Shown here: positions 1 to 8,407 of the stretch, one piece after another
Layout: each line of letters opens with the position of its first letter
Numbering within the stretch: position 1 is the first letter of the stretch
Made by a program: the position numbers and the translations under genes
NCBI GenBank assembly: GCA_947498155.1
Contig: CANMJD010000002.1
Span: 620,001 to 684,000 of the forward strand
Direction: 5' to 3'
Origin: an uncultured Pseudoruegeria sp.
GTDB lineage: Bacteria > Pseudomonadota > Alphaproteobacteria > Rhodobacterales > Rhodobacteraceae
DNA length: 64,000 bases
The notes under the pieces: model-generated
Told to the model about the DNA's origin: nothing
Seen by the model: only the letters and a program-made list of their open reading frames with translations
The model's database searches: none

Positions 1-114
1 TGTGACTTCGTGAACAAGGTGGCGGTCGATGTACAGCAAACAGGTGCCGTCTTCGGCTTCATGGGCGACGTGGGCGTCCCAGATTTTATCATAGATGGTT
101 TTTGGCGCGGACAT
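1..114 (-). CDS. leuC: 3-isopropylmalate dehydratase large subunit, N-terminal fragment
   Basis: The reverse strand opens with ATG at 114 and reads off the left edge, giving 38 residues that begin [15 protein letters not shown] and continue through [13 protein letters not shown]. This is the characteristic start of LeuC, the large [4Fe-4S] subunit of isopropylmalate isomerase, which interconverts 2- and 3-isopropylmalate in leucine synthesis. A GAGGAA ribosome binding site lies seven bases before the ATG. The iron-sulfur and catalytic regions are outside the window. The gene is divergent from the broken mscS gene, and the shared upstream region holds an inverted repeat at 193-209. Confidence 0.93.
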   Translation of the reverse strand, partial: MSAPKTIYDKIWDAHVAHEAEDGTCLLYIDRHLVHEVT

Positions 115-192
115 GGTTTTCCTCACTGCGCTAAGGGTCGTCTTGGCTATTTACAAAAGGCTATGCAATTCGGGGCGCGCATAGCAAATCGC

Positions 193-209
193 CCGACCCT
201 ATAGGTCGG
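193..209. promoter_or_regulatory. Inverted repeat in the leuC/mscS divergent region
   Basis: CCGACC and GGTCGG flank a five-base CTATA centre, a perfect 6+6 palindrome. It sits about 80 bases upstream of leuC and 160 upstream of the channel gene, in the 253-base gap 115-367. Position and symmetry fit an operator or a small hairpin; no known regulator is recognised. Nothing else in the gap stands out. Confidence 0.35.
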
Positions 210-367
210 TGACAATAGACAGGGCCAATCCGTGAAAACGCCACGGCAAACGGGATCTGTCATCAATGTCAAAAATTGGACTCATGGCGTTCAGATACTA
301 CCTGCCGTGCGATTCAGCAAGCCACCAAGCGCTGTACATTGAACAGAGGTTCCGACACTCTGGATTT

Positions 368-1689
368 ATGGAGCAGGAAATTCAGAATTTTATTGCCCAA
401 CTCTGGGTCTTTGGTGATCAGCTGTCGGGTTTTTTGTCGTCCCTGCTGTTGCCATCGCGATTGCGCCAGATCGCGATTATGATCGTGCTGACGGTTGTCG
501 CACAGCTTGTGACGATGACGCTGAGCACGCCGCTGCACAACCGGATGCGGCGCCTGACCGGGCGTTCTAAGGCAGAATTACGTGTGCTGCTGATGATGCA
601 CAAACGCCTGCGCCTGATTGCTTTTGTAGCTTTGATCTGGGTGGCTATCTTTGTGATGAACACGGTGTTGGGGATGTTTCCCTCCCATAGTTACATCCTT
701 AGAATTGTGGGCACCATCTGCCTTGCATGGCTGCTGATTGGCATTGCCACGCGGTTCATTCGCAACCCCCTGATGCGCAAGATCGTGAATTGGGTGGCAT
801 GGATATATGTCACGCTCTACTTCACCGGATTGACCCAAGAAGCCGCGGCGGTGGTGGATTCCGTTGCCATCGAAGTGCAAAGCTACCGGCTTTCTGCACT
901 GAACATCCTGCAGGCGATCTTTTTCACCGGCATACTGATCTTTGCTGCGCGGCTGCTCTCCAATACGCTGAACCGCTGGATACAGCACAACCATGATATT
1001 TCGCCGACGCTGGGGGTGTTGATCTCCAAGGTTGTGCAGGCCGCACTTTATGTCTCAGCCGTTTTTTTGGGGCTGCGGGCGGTCGGCTTTGATCCTACGG
1101 GGCTAACGGTTCTTTCCGGAGCGATCGGTGTGGGCATCGGTTTCGGGTTGCAGAAAATCGTCTCTAATATTGTGTCCGGCGTGATCATCCTGATGGATAA
1201 ATCGGTAAAACCCGGAGATGTCATATCGCTGGGCAGCACCTTTGGCTGGATTCAGTCCTTGGGCGCGCGTTATGTGTCGGTGGTGACACGGGACGGGCGG
1301 GAATATCTGATCTGATCACCAGTCAGGTGGTCAACTGGAGCCATTCGGACGAATTTGTCCGTCTCGATATCAACTTTGGGACGGCCTATGGCAGCGATCC
1401 CTATCTGGTGCGCGAAACCGCAATCAAGGCGGCCCTATCCGTGGAGCGGGTGCTGAATACTCGCCAACCGGTCTGCCATATCGTCGGCTTTGGAGATTCC
1501 AGTATCGACTATGTTCTGCGCTTCTGGATCACCGACCCGACAAAGGGGCTGACCAATGTGCGCGGCGACGTCAATCTTGCCCTTTGGGATGGGTTCAAAG
1601 CCGCCGGCGTTTCCTTCCCCTTCCCGCAGCGCGAAATCCGGATTTTGCCCGATGAAGACGCCCAACCAGAAACAAAGCGGCTGGATTAA
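368..1689 (+). pseudogene. Large MscS-family mechanosensitive channel, frameshifted
   Basis: Two reading frames together make one MscS-type protein. The first (ATG at 368, starting MEQEIQNFIAQLW) has several hydrophobic segments and the pore/beta region ARYVSVVTRDGREYLI, then stops at 1313-1315. The second frame resumes with DLITSQVVNWSHSDEF and continues to 1689 with the normal C-terminal domain. The two sides join exactly if the usual PNE residues lost between REYLI and DLIT are restored, which needs 13 bases. The start at 368 is preferred over an upstream ATG at 266 because the extra residues look non-coding. It is a real decay or a sequence error; a full protein would be about 444 residues. 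A second, intact, small MscS gene lies at 55499-56323. Confidence 0.8.
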
Positions 1690-1720
1690 CACGCACTCTG
1701 CGGCGTCTTTACACCTTGGA

Positions 1721-1749
1721 TTGAGATTTCCCCCCGGCAGTGCTATTTT
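1721..1749 (+). promoter_or_regulatory. Candidate sigma-70-type promoter for rsfS-rlmH
   Basis: TTGAGA at 1721-1726 and TATTTT at 1744-1749 are separated by exactly 17 bases, in the gap after the broken channel gene and about 40 bases before the AAGGAGG ribosome binding site at 1788-1794. Spacing and position are good; the -10 box matches consensus at four of six positions. Confidence 0.45.
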
Positions 1750-1853
1750 GAAAGCATCCCAGCGTCGGGGAGGTCACGGCGCGTTGTAAGGAGGACTTTG
1801 TCCTGTCTCAGTCTACTGACGCGGTTGCTAAACCTTCCGCAGCGCGCGCCGCG

Positions 1854-2216
1854 ATGAACACGGTGCCGTCTAATGTATCAAGCGAAACACTGCTTGCCGC
1901 CATTCTGGCGTTTCTTCAGGAAGATAAAGCCGAGGAAATAACCCAAATCGACCTGCGCGGTAAATCCGAGATGGCCGATTACATGGTGATCTGCTCTGGT
2001 CGAAGCTCCCGTCAGGTCGGCGCGCTTGCCGAGAAACTGTCGGATAAGCTCAAGCATGACTATGAGGTTCTGGCCAAGGTCGAAGGCAAGGAACTGGGGG
2101 ATTGGGTGCTGATCGATTCGGGCGATGTCATTGTGCATATCTTCCGTCCCGAAGTGCGCGAGTTCTACCAGTTGGAAAAAATGTGGCAGCCCGCCGGGGC
2201 AGCACCAAACGCTTAG
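1854..2216 (+). CDS. rsfS: Ribosome silencing factor RsfS
   Basis: 120 residues from the ATG, matching the RsfS/Iojap family along its length: EEITQIDLRGKSEMADYMV, ICSGRSSRQVGALAEKL, GKELGDWVLIDSGDVIVH and REFYQLEKMW. RsfS binds ribosomal protein uL14 on the large subunit and blocks subunit joining when nutrients are short. The start is uncertain. The strong AAGGAGG at 1788-1794 is 60 bases upstream of this ATG but eight bases before an in-frame CTG at 1803, which would add 17 residues. The stop codon abuts the rlmH ATG, so the two genes form an operon, as in many bacteria. Confidence 0.92.
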   Translation: MNTVPSNVSSETLLAAILAFLQEDKAEEITQIDLRGKSEMADYMVICSGRSSRQVGALAEKLSDKLKHDYEVLAKVEGKELGDWVLIDSGDVIVHIFRPEVREFYQLEKMWQPAGAAPNA

Positions 2217-2687
2217 ATGCGGATTCAAATCTGTGCGGTGGGTCGGCTCAGGGCTGGCCCCGAACGGACCTTGATCGACGATTATCTAACCCGATTTGAC
2301 AGAACCGGGCGGGCCTTGGGGCTCGGCCCGGCGCAGCTGTTGGAGGTCGAGGATAAAAAGGGTGGCGGCATGGCAGCCGAAGCCGGTTTGCTCGAACGCG
2401 TCGTGCCCAAAGGCGCGGTGATCTGTGTATTGGACGAGCGGGGCAAACTAATGTCCTCTCCGGATTTTGCACATAGACTTGGCGACTGGCGGGATGCCGG
2501 ACGCAGCGATGTGGCGTTTTTGATCGGCGGAGCGGACGGCCTTGATCCGAGCTTGCGCAACCGCGCAGATTTCAAACTCTCCTTTGGGAAAATGGTCTGG
2601 CCCCATATGCTGGCTCGGGTGATGTTGACAGAGCAACTTTACCGCGCCGCCTCGATCCTTGCTGGCTCTCCCTACCACAGGGTTTAA
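2217..2687 (+). CDS. rlmH: 23S rRNA (pseudouridine-1915-N3)-methyltransferase RlmH
   Basis: 156 residues, normal length for this SPOUT methyltransferase, which methylates pseudouridine 1915 in helix 69 of 23S rRNA using S-adenosylmethionine. Seen in the sequence are the cofactor-binding FLIGGADGLDPSL in the trefoil-knot region and the C-terminal signature TEQLYRAASILAGSPYHR. The start ATG directly follows the rsfS stop with no spacer, so translation is probably coupled. A dispersed repeat begins eight bases after the stop. Confidence 0.96.
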   Translation: MRIQICAVGRLRAGPERTLIDDYLTRFDRTGRALGLGPAQLLEVEDKKGGGMAAEAGLLERVVPKGAVICVLDERGKLMSSPDFAHRLGDWRDAGRSDVAFLIGGADGLDPSLRNRADFKLSFGKMVWPHMLARVMLTEQLYRAASILAGSPYHRV

Positions 2688-2694
2688 CTTTCGA

Positions 2695-2729
2695 GCCTCC
2701 GGCGGGGATATTTCTGTCAAAATGAAAGG
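2695..2729 (+). repeat. Dispersed intergenic repeat, copy 1 (short form)
   Basis: GCCTCCGGCGGGGATATTT followed by CTGTCAAAATGAAA, eight bases after rlmH and in the same orientation. The same core recurs at 16517, 25681, 30019, 33891 and 38076, with a related copy at 2732. It is tail-to-tail with copy 2. Confidence 0.85.
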
Positions 2730-2731
2730 GC

Positions 2732-2784
2732 CACTTTGTTCTGAAAGTATCCCGGGGGGCCCGAAGGGCGGGGGCAGCGCCCCC
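2732..2784 (-). repeat. Dispersed intergenic repeat, copy 2 (long form)
   Basis: Read on the minus strand, it begins at the stop codon of thiX with GGGGGCGCTGCCCCC, then a GCCC-TTC-GGGC hairpin, then CCCCCCGGGATACTT and the tail CAGAACAAAG. The tail resembles that of copy 4 rather than the GTCAAAATGAAA tail. The GC-rich stems could serve as the 3' end of the thiamin operon, though there is no U tract. Confidence 0.8.
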
Positions 2785-3521
2785 TAGAGCGCCCGCGATG
2801 CGGCAAGCCGGCGCGCCAAAGTATCAAAGATCAGAAACAGCGTGACCGACATAAGGCAAAGCACGATGACTGCGGCAAACATCAGATCGATTTTCGCCCG
2901 CCCATTGGCCAGCAGCATCAGATAGCCCAACCCCTGACTGGCCCCGACCCATTCCCCGATCACCGCGCCAATCGGAGCATAGACAGCGGCCAGTTTCAGA
3001 CCCGTCCCAAGCGAGGGCAGCGCCGCCGGTATCCGGATGTAGCGCAGGGTTCTTCCGGGTGTCGCGCGCATGGATGCCGCCAGATCGAGATAGGCTTTGG
3101 GGGTTTGCAATAGCCCGTCCAGAAAGGATGAGGTCACCGGGAAATAGATGATCAGCACGGCCATGGCGATTTTCGACCAGAGCCCGTAGCCCAGCCAGAG
3201 GGTCAGCACCGGTGCCAGTGCAAAGACCGGTATCGCTTGGGAAAACACCAAAATCGGCCCCAACAGGCGGCGCGCCCGCTCCGAGGTCGCCAGATGCAGC
3301 GCTGTCAGGATACCAAGGATCGCGCCGATCAGCATGCCCAGCACCACCTCGCCCAATGTTACAAGCGCGTGTTCCCCGATTAGGGCGGCGTTTTCTATAA
3401 GCGCTTGGGCAACTTGCAGCGGGCTTGGCAGGATAAAATGCGGCAGGCCTGTCAGCCAGACGATGCTTTGCCAAACCAGCACCAGCAACCCGCCAGAGAT
3501 CAGCGCGTGGGTGATCTTCAT
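2784..3521 (-). CDS. thiX: ABC transporter permease for thiamin pyrimidine precursor (ThiX-like)
   Basis: 245 residues with about six hydrophobic segments and the binding-protein-dependent permease signature region around TGLKLAAVYAPIGAVIGEW. The family includes ThiX, SsuC and TauC. Assignment to pyrimidine (formylaminopyrimidine or HMP) uptake rests on context: it overlaps the ATPase gene by four bases and is the last gene of an operon containing thiY and tenA. The N-terminal membrane segment begins at about residue 6. A long-form repeat starts directly at the stop codon. Confidence 0.85.
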   Translation of the reverse strand: MKITHALISGGLLVLVWQSIVWLTGLPHFILPSPLQVAQALIENAALIGEHALVTLGEVVLGMLIGAILGILTALHLATSERARRLLGPILVFSQAIPVFALAPVLTLWLGYGLWSKIAMAVLIIYFPVTSSFLDGLLQTPKAYLDLAASMRATPGRTLRYIRIPAALPSLGTGLKLAAVYAPIGAVIGEWVGASQGLGYLMLLANGRAKIDLMFAAVIVLCLMSVTLFLIFDTLARRLAASRAL

Positions 3522-4246
3522 GTGCTTGGCTCCCTAAGGGTCTGGTACAGCCGCCCTTGCAGCGCCAGCGTTTGCGGATCATCCACCGGTCTGGGGGCCG
3601 GGGCGGTTGGCACGCGCATTGGCGTGAGCCCCGTGGCAGACATAACCAGAACCTGATCCCCCAGCCGGGCGGCTTCGGCGGGGTCATGTGTCACCAACAG
3701 CACGGTGCGGCCTTGCAGATGTTCTGCTGCGAGATCCTGCATATCGGCGCGGGTTTTGGCATCAAGGGCGGAAAAAGGCTCATCCAGCAGGATGATGGGG
3801 TGATCTTCCATCAGGGTACGGGCCAGCGCCACCCGTTGACGTTGTCCGCCCGAAAGAGCGGCCGGTTTTTTGGACAGGTGGTCGGCCAGCCCGACCCGCG
3901 CGAGCAATTCCTGGGCGCGATCAGCGGCGGCAGGGGTGCCGCGCAGCTTGGCCCCGATGGTGACGTTATCCACCAGATCCAGCCACGGCAGCAGCATATC
4001 GCTTTGCGCCATAAAGGCGATGCGATCTGACAAAGGCTTGCCATCACTGGCCTCAATATGGCCCTCGAAACGGACGTGGTGATCCAGTTCTGCGATCAAG
4101 CGCAGAACGGTGGTCTTCCCCACGCCAGAGGCCCCCAATAGACAGGTCCATTCACCCGCTGCCATGTCAAAGGAAAGCGGCGCAAACAGCGGTTTGCCTT
4201 CGGCTGTGGCGCGACCACTGAAACGGATATCGGGGGCTTTGCTCAC
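3518..4246 (-). CDS. thiZ: ABC transporter ATPase for thiamin pyrimidine precursor (ThiZ-like)
   Basis: 242 residues with all ATPase motifs: Walker A GASGVGKTT near residue 38, Q-loop FMAQSDMLLPW, signature LSGGQRQRVALART, Walker B IILLDEPFSALD and the switch histidine in LLVTHDP. It would power import through the adjacent permease. It overlaps tenA upstream and thiX downstream by four bases each (ATGA). Sequence alone would also allow a nitrate, sulfonate or taurine system; the thiamin neighbours decide the call. Confidence 0.87.
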   Translation of the reverse strand: MSKAPDIRFSGRATAEGKPLFAPLSFDMAAGEWTCLLGASGVGKTTVLRLIAELDHHVRFEGHIEASDGKPLSDRIAFMAQSDMLLPWLDLVDNVTIGAKLRGTPAAADRAQELLARVGLADHLSKKPAALSGGQRQRVALARTLMEDHPIILLDEPFSALDAKTRADMQDLAAEHLQGRTVLLVTHDPAEAARLGDQVLVMSATGLTPMRVPTAPAPRPVDDPQTLALQGRLYQTLREPST

Positions 4247-4926
4247 GCGCCACGCAGCCCCATATCCCAGAAGCCGACTTCAAGCGCTGTGGCTGTGGTA
4301 AAGCGTTGGCTTATGTGCTGCCAGCGTGGGCTTGTTTCGAAACCTTCCCCTAACCGATGCGCCAAAGCTCCGTCTATCATCGCGCCAACGGTGGCGCAGA
4401 TCTCTTGGTATTCGGCACCGGCGTAGGTTTCAATCCACGGGGCATAGGCGTCACTGGTTTTAGTCGCCCCCAGCCGCGCACCAATTTCACCATATCCCAG
4501 CACACAGGGTGCAAGGGCGGCGAGCAGGTCCAGCAGATCACCGGAATAGCCTGCCTCCAGCACATAGCGTGTATAGGCGAGATTTTCGGGCTCTTCTGCC
4601 GTGGCAAAAAGCGCATCTTCGGAAATACCGGCCGCCGCGCAGGTTTCGATGTGCAGTTGCATTTCATGGTTCACCAGCCCGTCCACGGTCGCCGCTGCGG
4701 TTTTCATTTCGGCCAAGGTTTCGGATTTGGTCACCGCCAGCGCCCAAGCCCGAGAGAAATGGATCAGAAAGACGTAATCCTGTTTCAGGTAATGCAGGAA
4801 GTTTTCACGCGGCAGGGTGCCATCGCCCAGACCTTTGGCAAATGCATGGGTTGTATAGGCCGCCCATGCCTCTGACGCGGAGGCGCGCCAGAGGGGAAAG
4901 GCTTTGCCATAGGCGTGCGCGCTCAT
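4243..4926 (-). CDS. tenA: Aminopyrimidine aminohydrolase TenA (thiaminase II)
   Basis: 227 residues, usual family length. TenA hydrolyses aminopyrimidine breakdown products of thiamin to give HMP, which ThiD then phosphorylates. Visible family features are FLHYLKQDYVFLIHFSRAW near residue 42, the putative nucleophilic cysteine in LAALAPCVLGYGEIG, and EYQEICATVGAMID near the C-terminus. The start overlaps the thiY stop by four bases. With ThiXYZ it forms a salvage branch alongside the synthesis genes. Confidence 0.93.
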   Translation of the reverse strand: MSAHAYGKAFPLWRASASEAWAAYTTHAFAKGLGDGTLPRENFLHYLKQDYVFLIHFSRAWALAVTKSETLAEMKTAAATVDGLVNHEMQLHIETCAAAGISEDALFATAEEPENLAYTRYVLEAGYSGDLLDLLAALAPCVLGYGEIGARLGATKTSDAYAPWIETYAGAEYQEICATVGAMIDGALAHRLGEGFETSPRWQHISQRFTTATALEVGFWDMGLRGA

Positions 4927-5858
4927 TCGGCGGTCACGTCAATGGCGATATCGGCCACCGGATTTACCGAGGGGATCAGGCCAAAATCATACAGGAAGGT
5001 TTCAAATGTCGCATAACGTCCGGCATCCAGCGCTGCAGGGCGCAGGGCAAAACGTGGCAAGGTATCGACCCAAGCCTTTGCGTTCAGCTCGTCCTGAAGC
5101 TCTTTGGCGGTGCCGGAAAAGATCTCCCAGCTTTCTTCGGGATGGTTGACGATATACTGCGTGGCTTTTTCGGTCGCCGCGAGAAAGCGTTTCACCGCAT
5201 CTGCGTTCATCGTTTCAGGGTTGGCGACATAGATCAGCTCGTCATAGGTCGGCAGGCCTTCTTCTTCGATATAAAAGCATTTGCCTTCAACGCCTTCGAT
5301 TTCCATCTGGTTCAGTTCAAAATTGCGGAACGCGCCGATGACTGCATCGACCTGACCGCTCATCAGGCTGGGCGAAAGGGACCAGTTTACATTGACCAGC
5401 TCGATATCATCCAGAGTCAGCCCGTTGGGTTTCAGCACCGCACCCAGCACCGCTTCTTCGACACCTGCCACCGAGAAACCGACCTTGCCGCCCTTCAGGT
5501 CGGCAATGGTTTTGATTGGGCCGTCTTCCAGCACCAAAAGGCAGTTGAGCGGAGTGGCAACCAGCGTACCAACACGTTTCAGCGGCAGGCCTTCGTGGAT
5601 TTGCAGATGCAATTGCGGCTGATAGGATACCGCCAGATCGGCTTTGCCCGCTGCGACCAGTTTGGGTGGATCAGAAGGGTCGGCGGGGGCGATGACCTCG
5701 ACCTCAAGCCCTTGCTCGGCGAAATAACCATTTTCTTCGGCGATGATGATGGGGCCGTGGTCGGGATTGACGAACCAGTCCAGCATCAGGGTCATTTTAT
5801 CGGCTGCAAGTGCCGGGCTTGCCAGCAGCATGGCCGCTAGTGTCAGGGTCTTTTTCAT
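4923..5858 (-). CDS. thiY: Periplasmic thiamin pyrimidine precursor-binding protein (ThiY-like)
   Basis: 311 residues from ATG at 5858, preceded by AGAGGA. The start is chosen because it begins a clean signal peptide, MKKTLTLAAMLLASPALA, cut before ADKMTLMLDWFVNPDHG. That mature start and the following PIIIAEENGYFAEQGLEVE are typical of the NMT1/THI5-like family that binds formylaminopyrimidine or HMP. It delivers substrate to the ThiXZ transporter encoded downstream. The gene follows thiF by 11 bases. Confidence 0.92.
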   Translation of the reverse strand: MKKTLTLAAMLLASPALAADKMTLMLDWFVNPDHGPIIIAEENGYFAEQGLEVEVIAPADPSDPPKLVAAGKADLAVSYQPQLHLQIHEGLPLKRVGTLVATPLNCLLVLEDGPIKTIADLKGGKVGFSVAGVEEAVLGAVLKPNGLTLDDIELVNVNWSLSPSLMSGQVDAVIGAFRNFELNQMEIEGVEGKCFYIEEEGLPTYDELIYVANPETMNADAVKRFLAATEKATQYIVNHPEESWEIFSGTAKELQDELNAKAWVDTLPRFALRPAALDAGRYATFETFLYDFGLIPSVNPVADIAIDVTAE

Positions 5859-5869
5859 CGAGTGTCCTC

Positions 5870-6844
5870 TCATGGTGTGATGTCTCCCATGGCGATCAGG
5901 GCGATTTCCCCGTGCCAGGTGTGTTGAAGGGCGGTGGCGGCGCGCCAACTGCGCAGACCGCTGCGGCACACAAGTACCGCGCGTTGGTCGGGTGCAGGTA
6001 TGTGCGTGCCATTTGTAAAATCCTCGACGCTGAGGCGCTGAGCGGTCGGGGTGATCAGTGGGGCCTCATCCGGTGCGCGCAGATCTACGATATAGTCATT
6101 GGCGGTGATATCGGTGTGACTGATAAACCGAAAGGCAGCCCCGTCAGGTTCGGGTGCCTGATCAAAGCGGAAACTGGCGCTGCGCAGGGTGGCGGCATCA
6201 TAGCGCAGCATCTGGCCAAGGGGCTGGCCGATGCCCAGCAGATGGTTCAGCGCCATCTGCGCCTGTAGCGTGCCGATGGTGCCGACAACCGGCCCCAAAA
6301 CGCCGCTTGTGGCGCAATTGCCGGCTTGAGCGGGTAAATCGGGAAAGATCGCACGCAAGGAGGGCGCGCCTCCGCAAGTGCCTGCCACATAGCCTGACAG
6401 CGCAAGGGCAGAGGCAGTGATGAGTGGCACATTCTGCGCAAGGCAGATATCTGACAGGGTGTAACTGGCGGCAAAACTATCGGCGCAATCCAGCACCACG
6501 TCGCAACCGGCAATCAAGGCGGGCGCATTGGCGGGGGTTAGAAGCGCAACAATCGGGGAAACCGTGACCTCTGGATTGAGCGCCGCCATCTGTTGCGCGG
6601 CGGTTTCGGCTTTGGGTTTGCCGATGTCTGCCATGCGATAAAGCACCTGCCGGTGCAGGTTGCTTTCATCCACCACATCCCCGTCCACAAGCGTGATTTG
6701 TCCCACCCCTGCGCCGACCAAATACTGCAGCGCGGGCACGCCAAGCCCACCGGCTCCAACGATCAAAACATGCGCCGAAGTCAGGCGCGCCTGACCGCTG
6801 CTGCCGACCTCTGGCAAAATGCTTTGGCGGGCGTAGCGGCTCAT
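5870..6844 (-). CDS. thiF: ThiS adenylyltransferase ThiF fused to a rhodanese domain
   Basis: 324 residues. Residues 1-230 are an E1-like adenylation domain with VLIVGAGGLGVPALQYLV and LVDGDVVDESNLHRQVLYR; it activates the C-terminal glycine of ThiS. Residues 245-324 look like a rhodanese domain with active-site loop VCRSGLRSWRAA, a possible sulfur carrier. The zinc-binding CxxC pairs common in ThiF and MoeB are missing: the first site reads APSLRAIFPDLP and the second has no cysteines. It overlaps thiE by four bases. The thi context separates it from MoeB. Confidence 0.9.
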   Translation of the reverse strand: MSRYARQSILPEVGSSGQARLTSAHVLIVGAGGLGVPALQYLVGAGVGQITLVDGDVVDESNLHRQVLYRMADIGKPKAETAAQQMAALNPEVTVSPIVALLTPANAPALIAGCDVVLDCADSFAASYTLSDICLAQNVPLITASALALSGYVAGTCGGAPSLRAIFPDLPAQAGNCATSGVLGPVVGTIGTLQAQMALNHLLGIGQPLGQMLRYDAATLRSASFRFDQAPEPDGAAFRFISHTDITANDYIVDLRAPDEAPLITPTAQRLSVEDFTNGTHIPAPDQRAVLVCRSGLRSWRAATALQHTWHGEIALIAMGDITP

Positions 6845-7437
6845 CTAGTGGCCTCGATCCACTGGCGGATGCGGGCTTCGGGATATTCGTTCAGAGTAAT
6901 GTCCGTGACGGCTGAAACGATATCGGCACCGGCCTCAAACACACCGGCGGCGCGTTCGACGCTCATACCGCCAATACCGACCAAGGGTGTTTTGCCAACG
7001 CGCTGTTTCCATTCGGTGACGCGCGGCAGTCCCTGTTCATGCCATTTCATCTTTTTCAGGATGGTCGGATAGACGGGACCAAGGGCGATATAGGCTGGGT
7101 TTAAGGCCAAGGCACGGTCGAGTTCCGCCCCGTCATGGGTCGACAGGCCAATGCGGATGCCCGCCTTTTGGATGGCGTCCATATCGGCCACATCAAGATC
7201 TTCCTGCCCCAGATGGATAAAATCGCAGCCTTCCTCGATCGCCATCTGCCAGTGGTCATTTACCACCAGCGTAGCACCGAATTCACCGCACAGACCTTTG
7301 GCCGCGCGGATTTCGGCGCGCACATAGGCCGGAGTCTGATCCTTAATGCGCAGTTGCACCAGTTTCACGCCAAGCGGCAAGGCCCGGAGTAGCCATTCGG
7401 TGCTGTCAAAAATCGGATAAAATCGATCAAGCGTCAT
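6841..7437 (-). CDS. thiE: Thiamin phosphate synthase
   Basis: 198 residues, slightly short for the family. ThiE joins HMP pyrophosphate to the thiazole phosphate to give thiamin monophosphate. Recognisable TIM-barrel motifs are [50 protein letters not shown] and PLVGIGGMS. Four-base overlaps link it to thiG upstream and thiF downstream. Confidence 0.95.
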   Translation of the reverse strand: MTLDRFYPIFDSTEWLLRALPLGVKLVQLRIKDQTPAYVRAEIRAAKGLCGEFGATLVVNDHWQMAIEEGCDFIHLGQEDLDVADMDAIQKAGIRIGLSTHDGAELDRALALNPAYIALGPVYPTILKKMKWHEQGLPRVTEWKQRVGKTPLVGIGGMSVERAAGVFEAGADIVSAVTDITLNEYPEARIRQWIEATR

Positions 7438-8207
7438 TCCAGAAAGGCCTTTCCAATCACAGGGGTCGAGGGCGCGGCCATATCGCGGGGCAGCATCGGG
7501 TCCGCCATTGCGGCGGTGTGGCCTGCCGCGACGGCTTGGGCGAAGGCCTCTGCCATGGCTGCCGGATCACCGGCCTTTGCGACGGCGGTATTTAACAGCA
7601 CCGCATCAAAGCCCAGCTCCATCGCGCGGGCGGCATGAGATGGCACACCGATCCCGGCATCCACCACCAGCGCCACATCGGGAAAATGCGCCCGCATGGA
7701 GCGCAACCCGTATTCATTCGCCAGCCCCAGACCCGAGCCAATCGGCGCGCCCCAAGGCATCAGAACCTCGCATCCGGCATGCAGCAGCTTTTCCGCCACC
7801 ACCAAATCTTCGGTCGTATAGGGAAAGACCTGAAACCCGTCCTCAGACAGGATTTTGGCGGCCTCGACCAAAGCAAAAACATCCGGTTGCAGCGTGTCGG
7901 TATGGCCGATGACTTCCAGCTTGATCCAGCTGGTATCAAAGACCTCGCGGGCCATATGGGCGGTGGTCACGGCCTCTTTGACCGAATGGCACCCGGCGGT
8001 ATTGGGCAGCACTGGAATATTCAGATCGCGGATCATTTGCCAGAAATCCTGCCCTGCGCGATCTCCGGCACTTTCGCGGCGCAAGGAGACCGTCGCAACA
8101 CCGGCCTGTGAGCGGCGAAAGGCTTCGGCCAGAATCGCAGGAGAGGGGTATTGGGCGGTGCCCAGCATCAGCGGGTTGGCCAGTTCGGTTCCGTAAAAAT
8201 GGCGCAT
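7434..8207 (-). CDS. thiG: Thiazole synthase
   Basis: 257 residues, standard length. ThiG condenses deoxyxylulose phosphate, dehydroglycine and ThiS thiocarboxylate into the thiazole phosphate. Visible are the N-terminal [12 protein letters not shown], the Schiff-base lysine in [26 protein letters not shown] and [19 protein letters not shown]. It begins two bases after thiS and overlaps thiE by four. Confidence 0.97.
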   Translation of the reverse strand: MRHFYGTELANPLMLGTAQYPSPAILAEAFRRSQAGVATVSLRRESAGDRAGQDFWQMIRDLNIPVLPNTAGCHSVKEAVTTAHMAREVFDTSWIKLEVIGHTDTLQPDVFALVEAAKILSEDGFQVFPYTTEDLVVAEKLLHAGCEVLMPWGAPIGSGLGLANEYGLRSMRAHFPDVALVVDAGIGVPSHAARAMELGFDAVLLNTAVAKAGDPAAMAEAFAQAVAAGHTAAMADPMLPRDMAAPSTPVIGKAFLE

Positions 8208-8209
8208 GA

Positions 8210-8407
8210 TCAGCCTCCCTGCATCGGGGCCAGAACCTCGATCCGTTGACCAGCCGTAAGCGTGAAACCGTCACGGGCCGTCGCGGGGACAAAAGCCTCG
8301 TCCACGGCGGTGGCGACGGTGGCGGCACCCAGTCCGATTTCGTTTAACAGTGCCGACAGCGTGGTGGCAGCGGTTTCGGTGGCTTCACCGTTGAGTATAA
8401 TTTTCAT
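8210..8407 (-). CDS. thiS: Sulfur carrier protein ThiS
   Basis: 65 residues with a beta-grasp profile and the required C-terminal diglycine ([10 protein letters not shown]). The terminal glycine is adenylated by ThiF and converted to a thiocarboxylate that supplies the thiazole sulfur. Its start lies 23 bases inside the end of thiO, so the two genes overlap in different frames. Confidence 0.95.
   Translation of the reverse strand: MKIILNGEATETAATTLSALLNEIGLGAATVATAVDEAFVPATARDGFTLTAGQRIEVLAPMQGG

Noticed and set aside
4509-5840. 443-residue plus-strand frame opposite thiY and tenA
   Set aside because: Antisense shadow; the minus-strand proteins are clear family members with matching overlaps.
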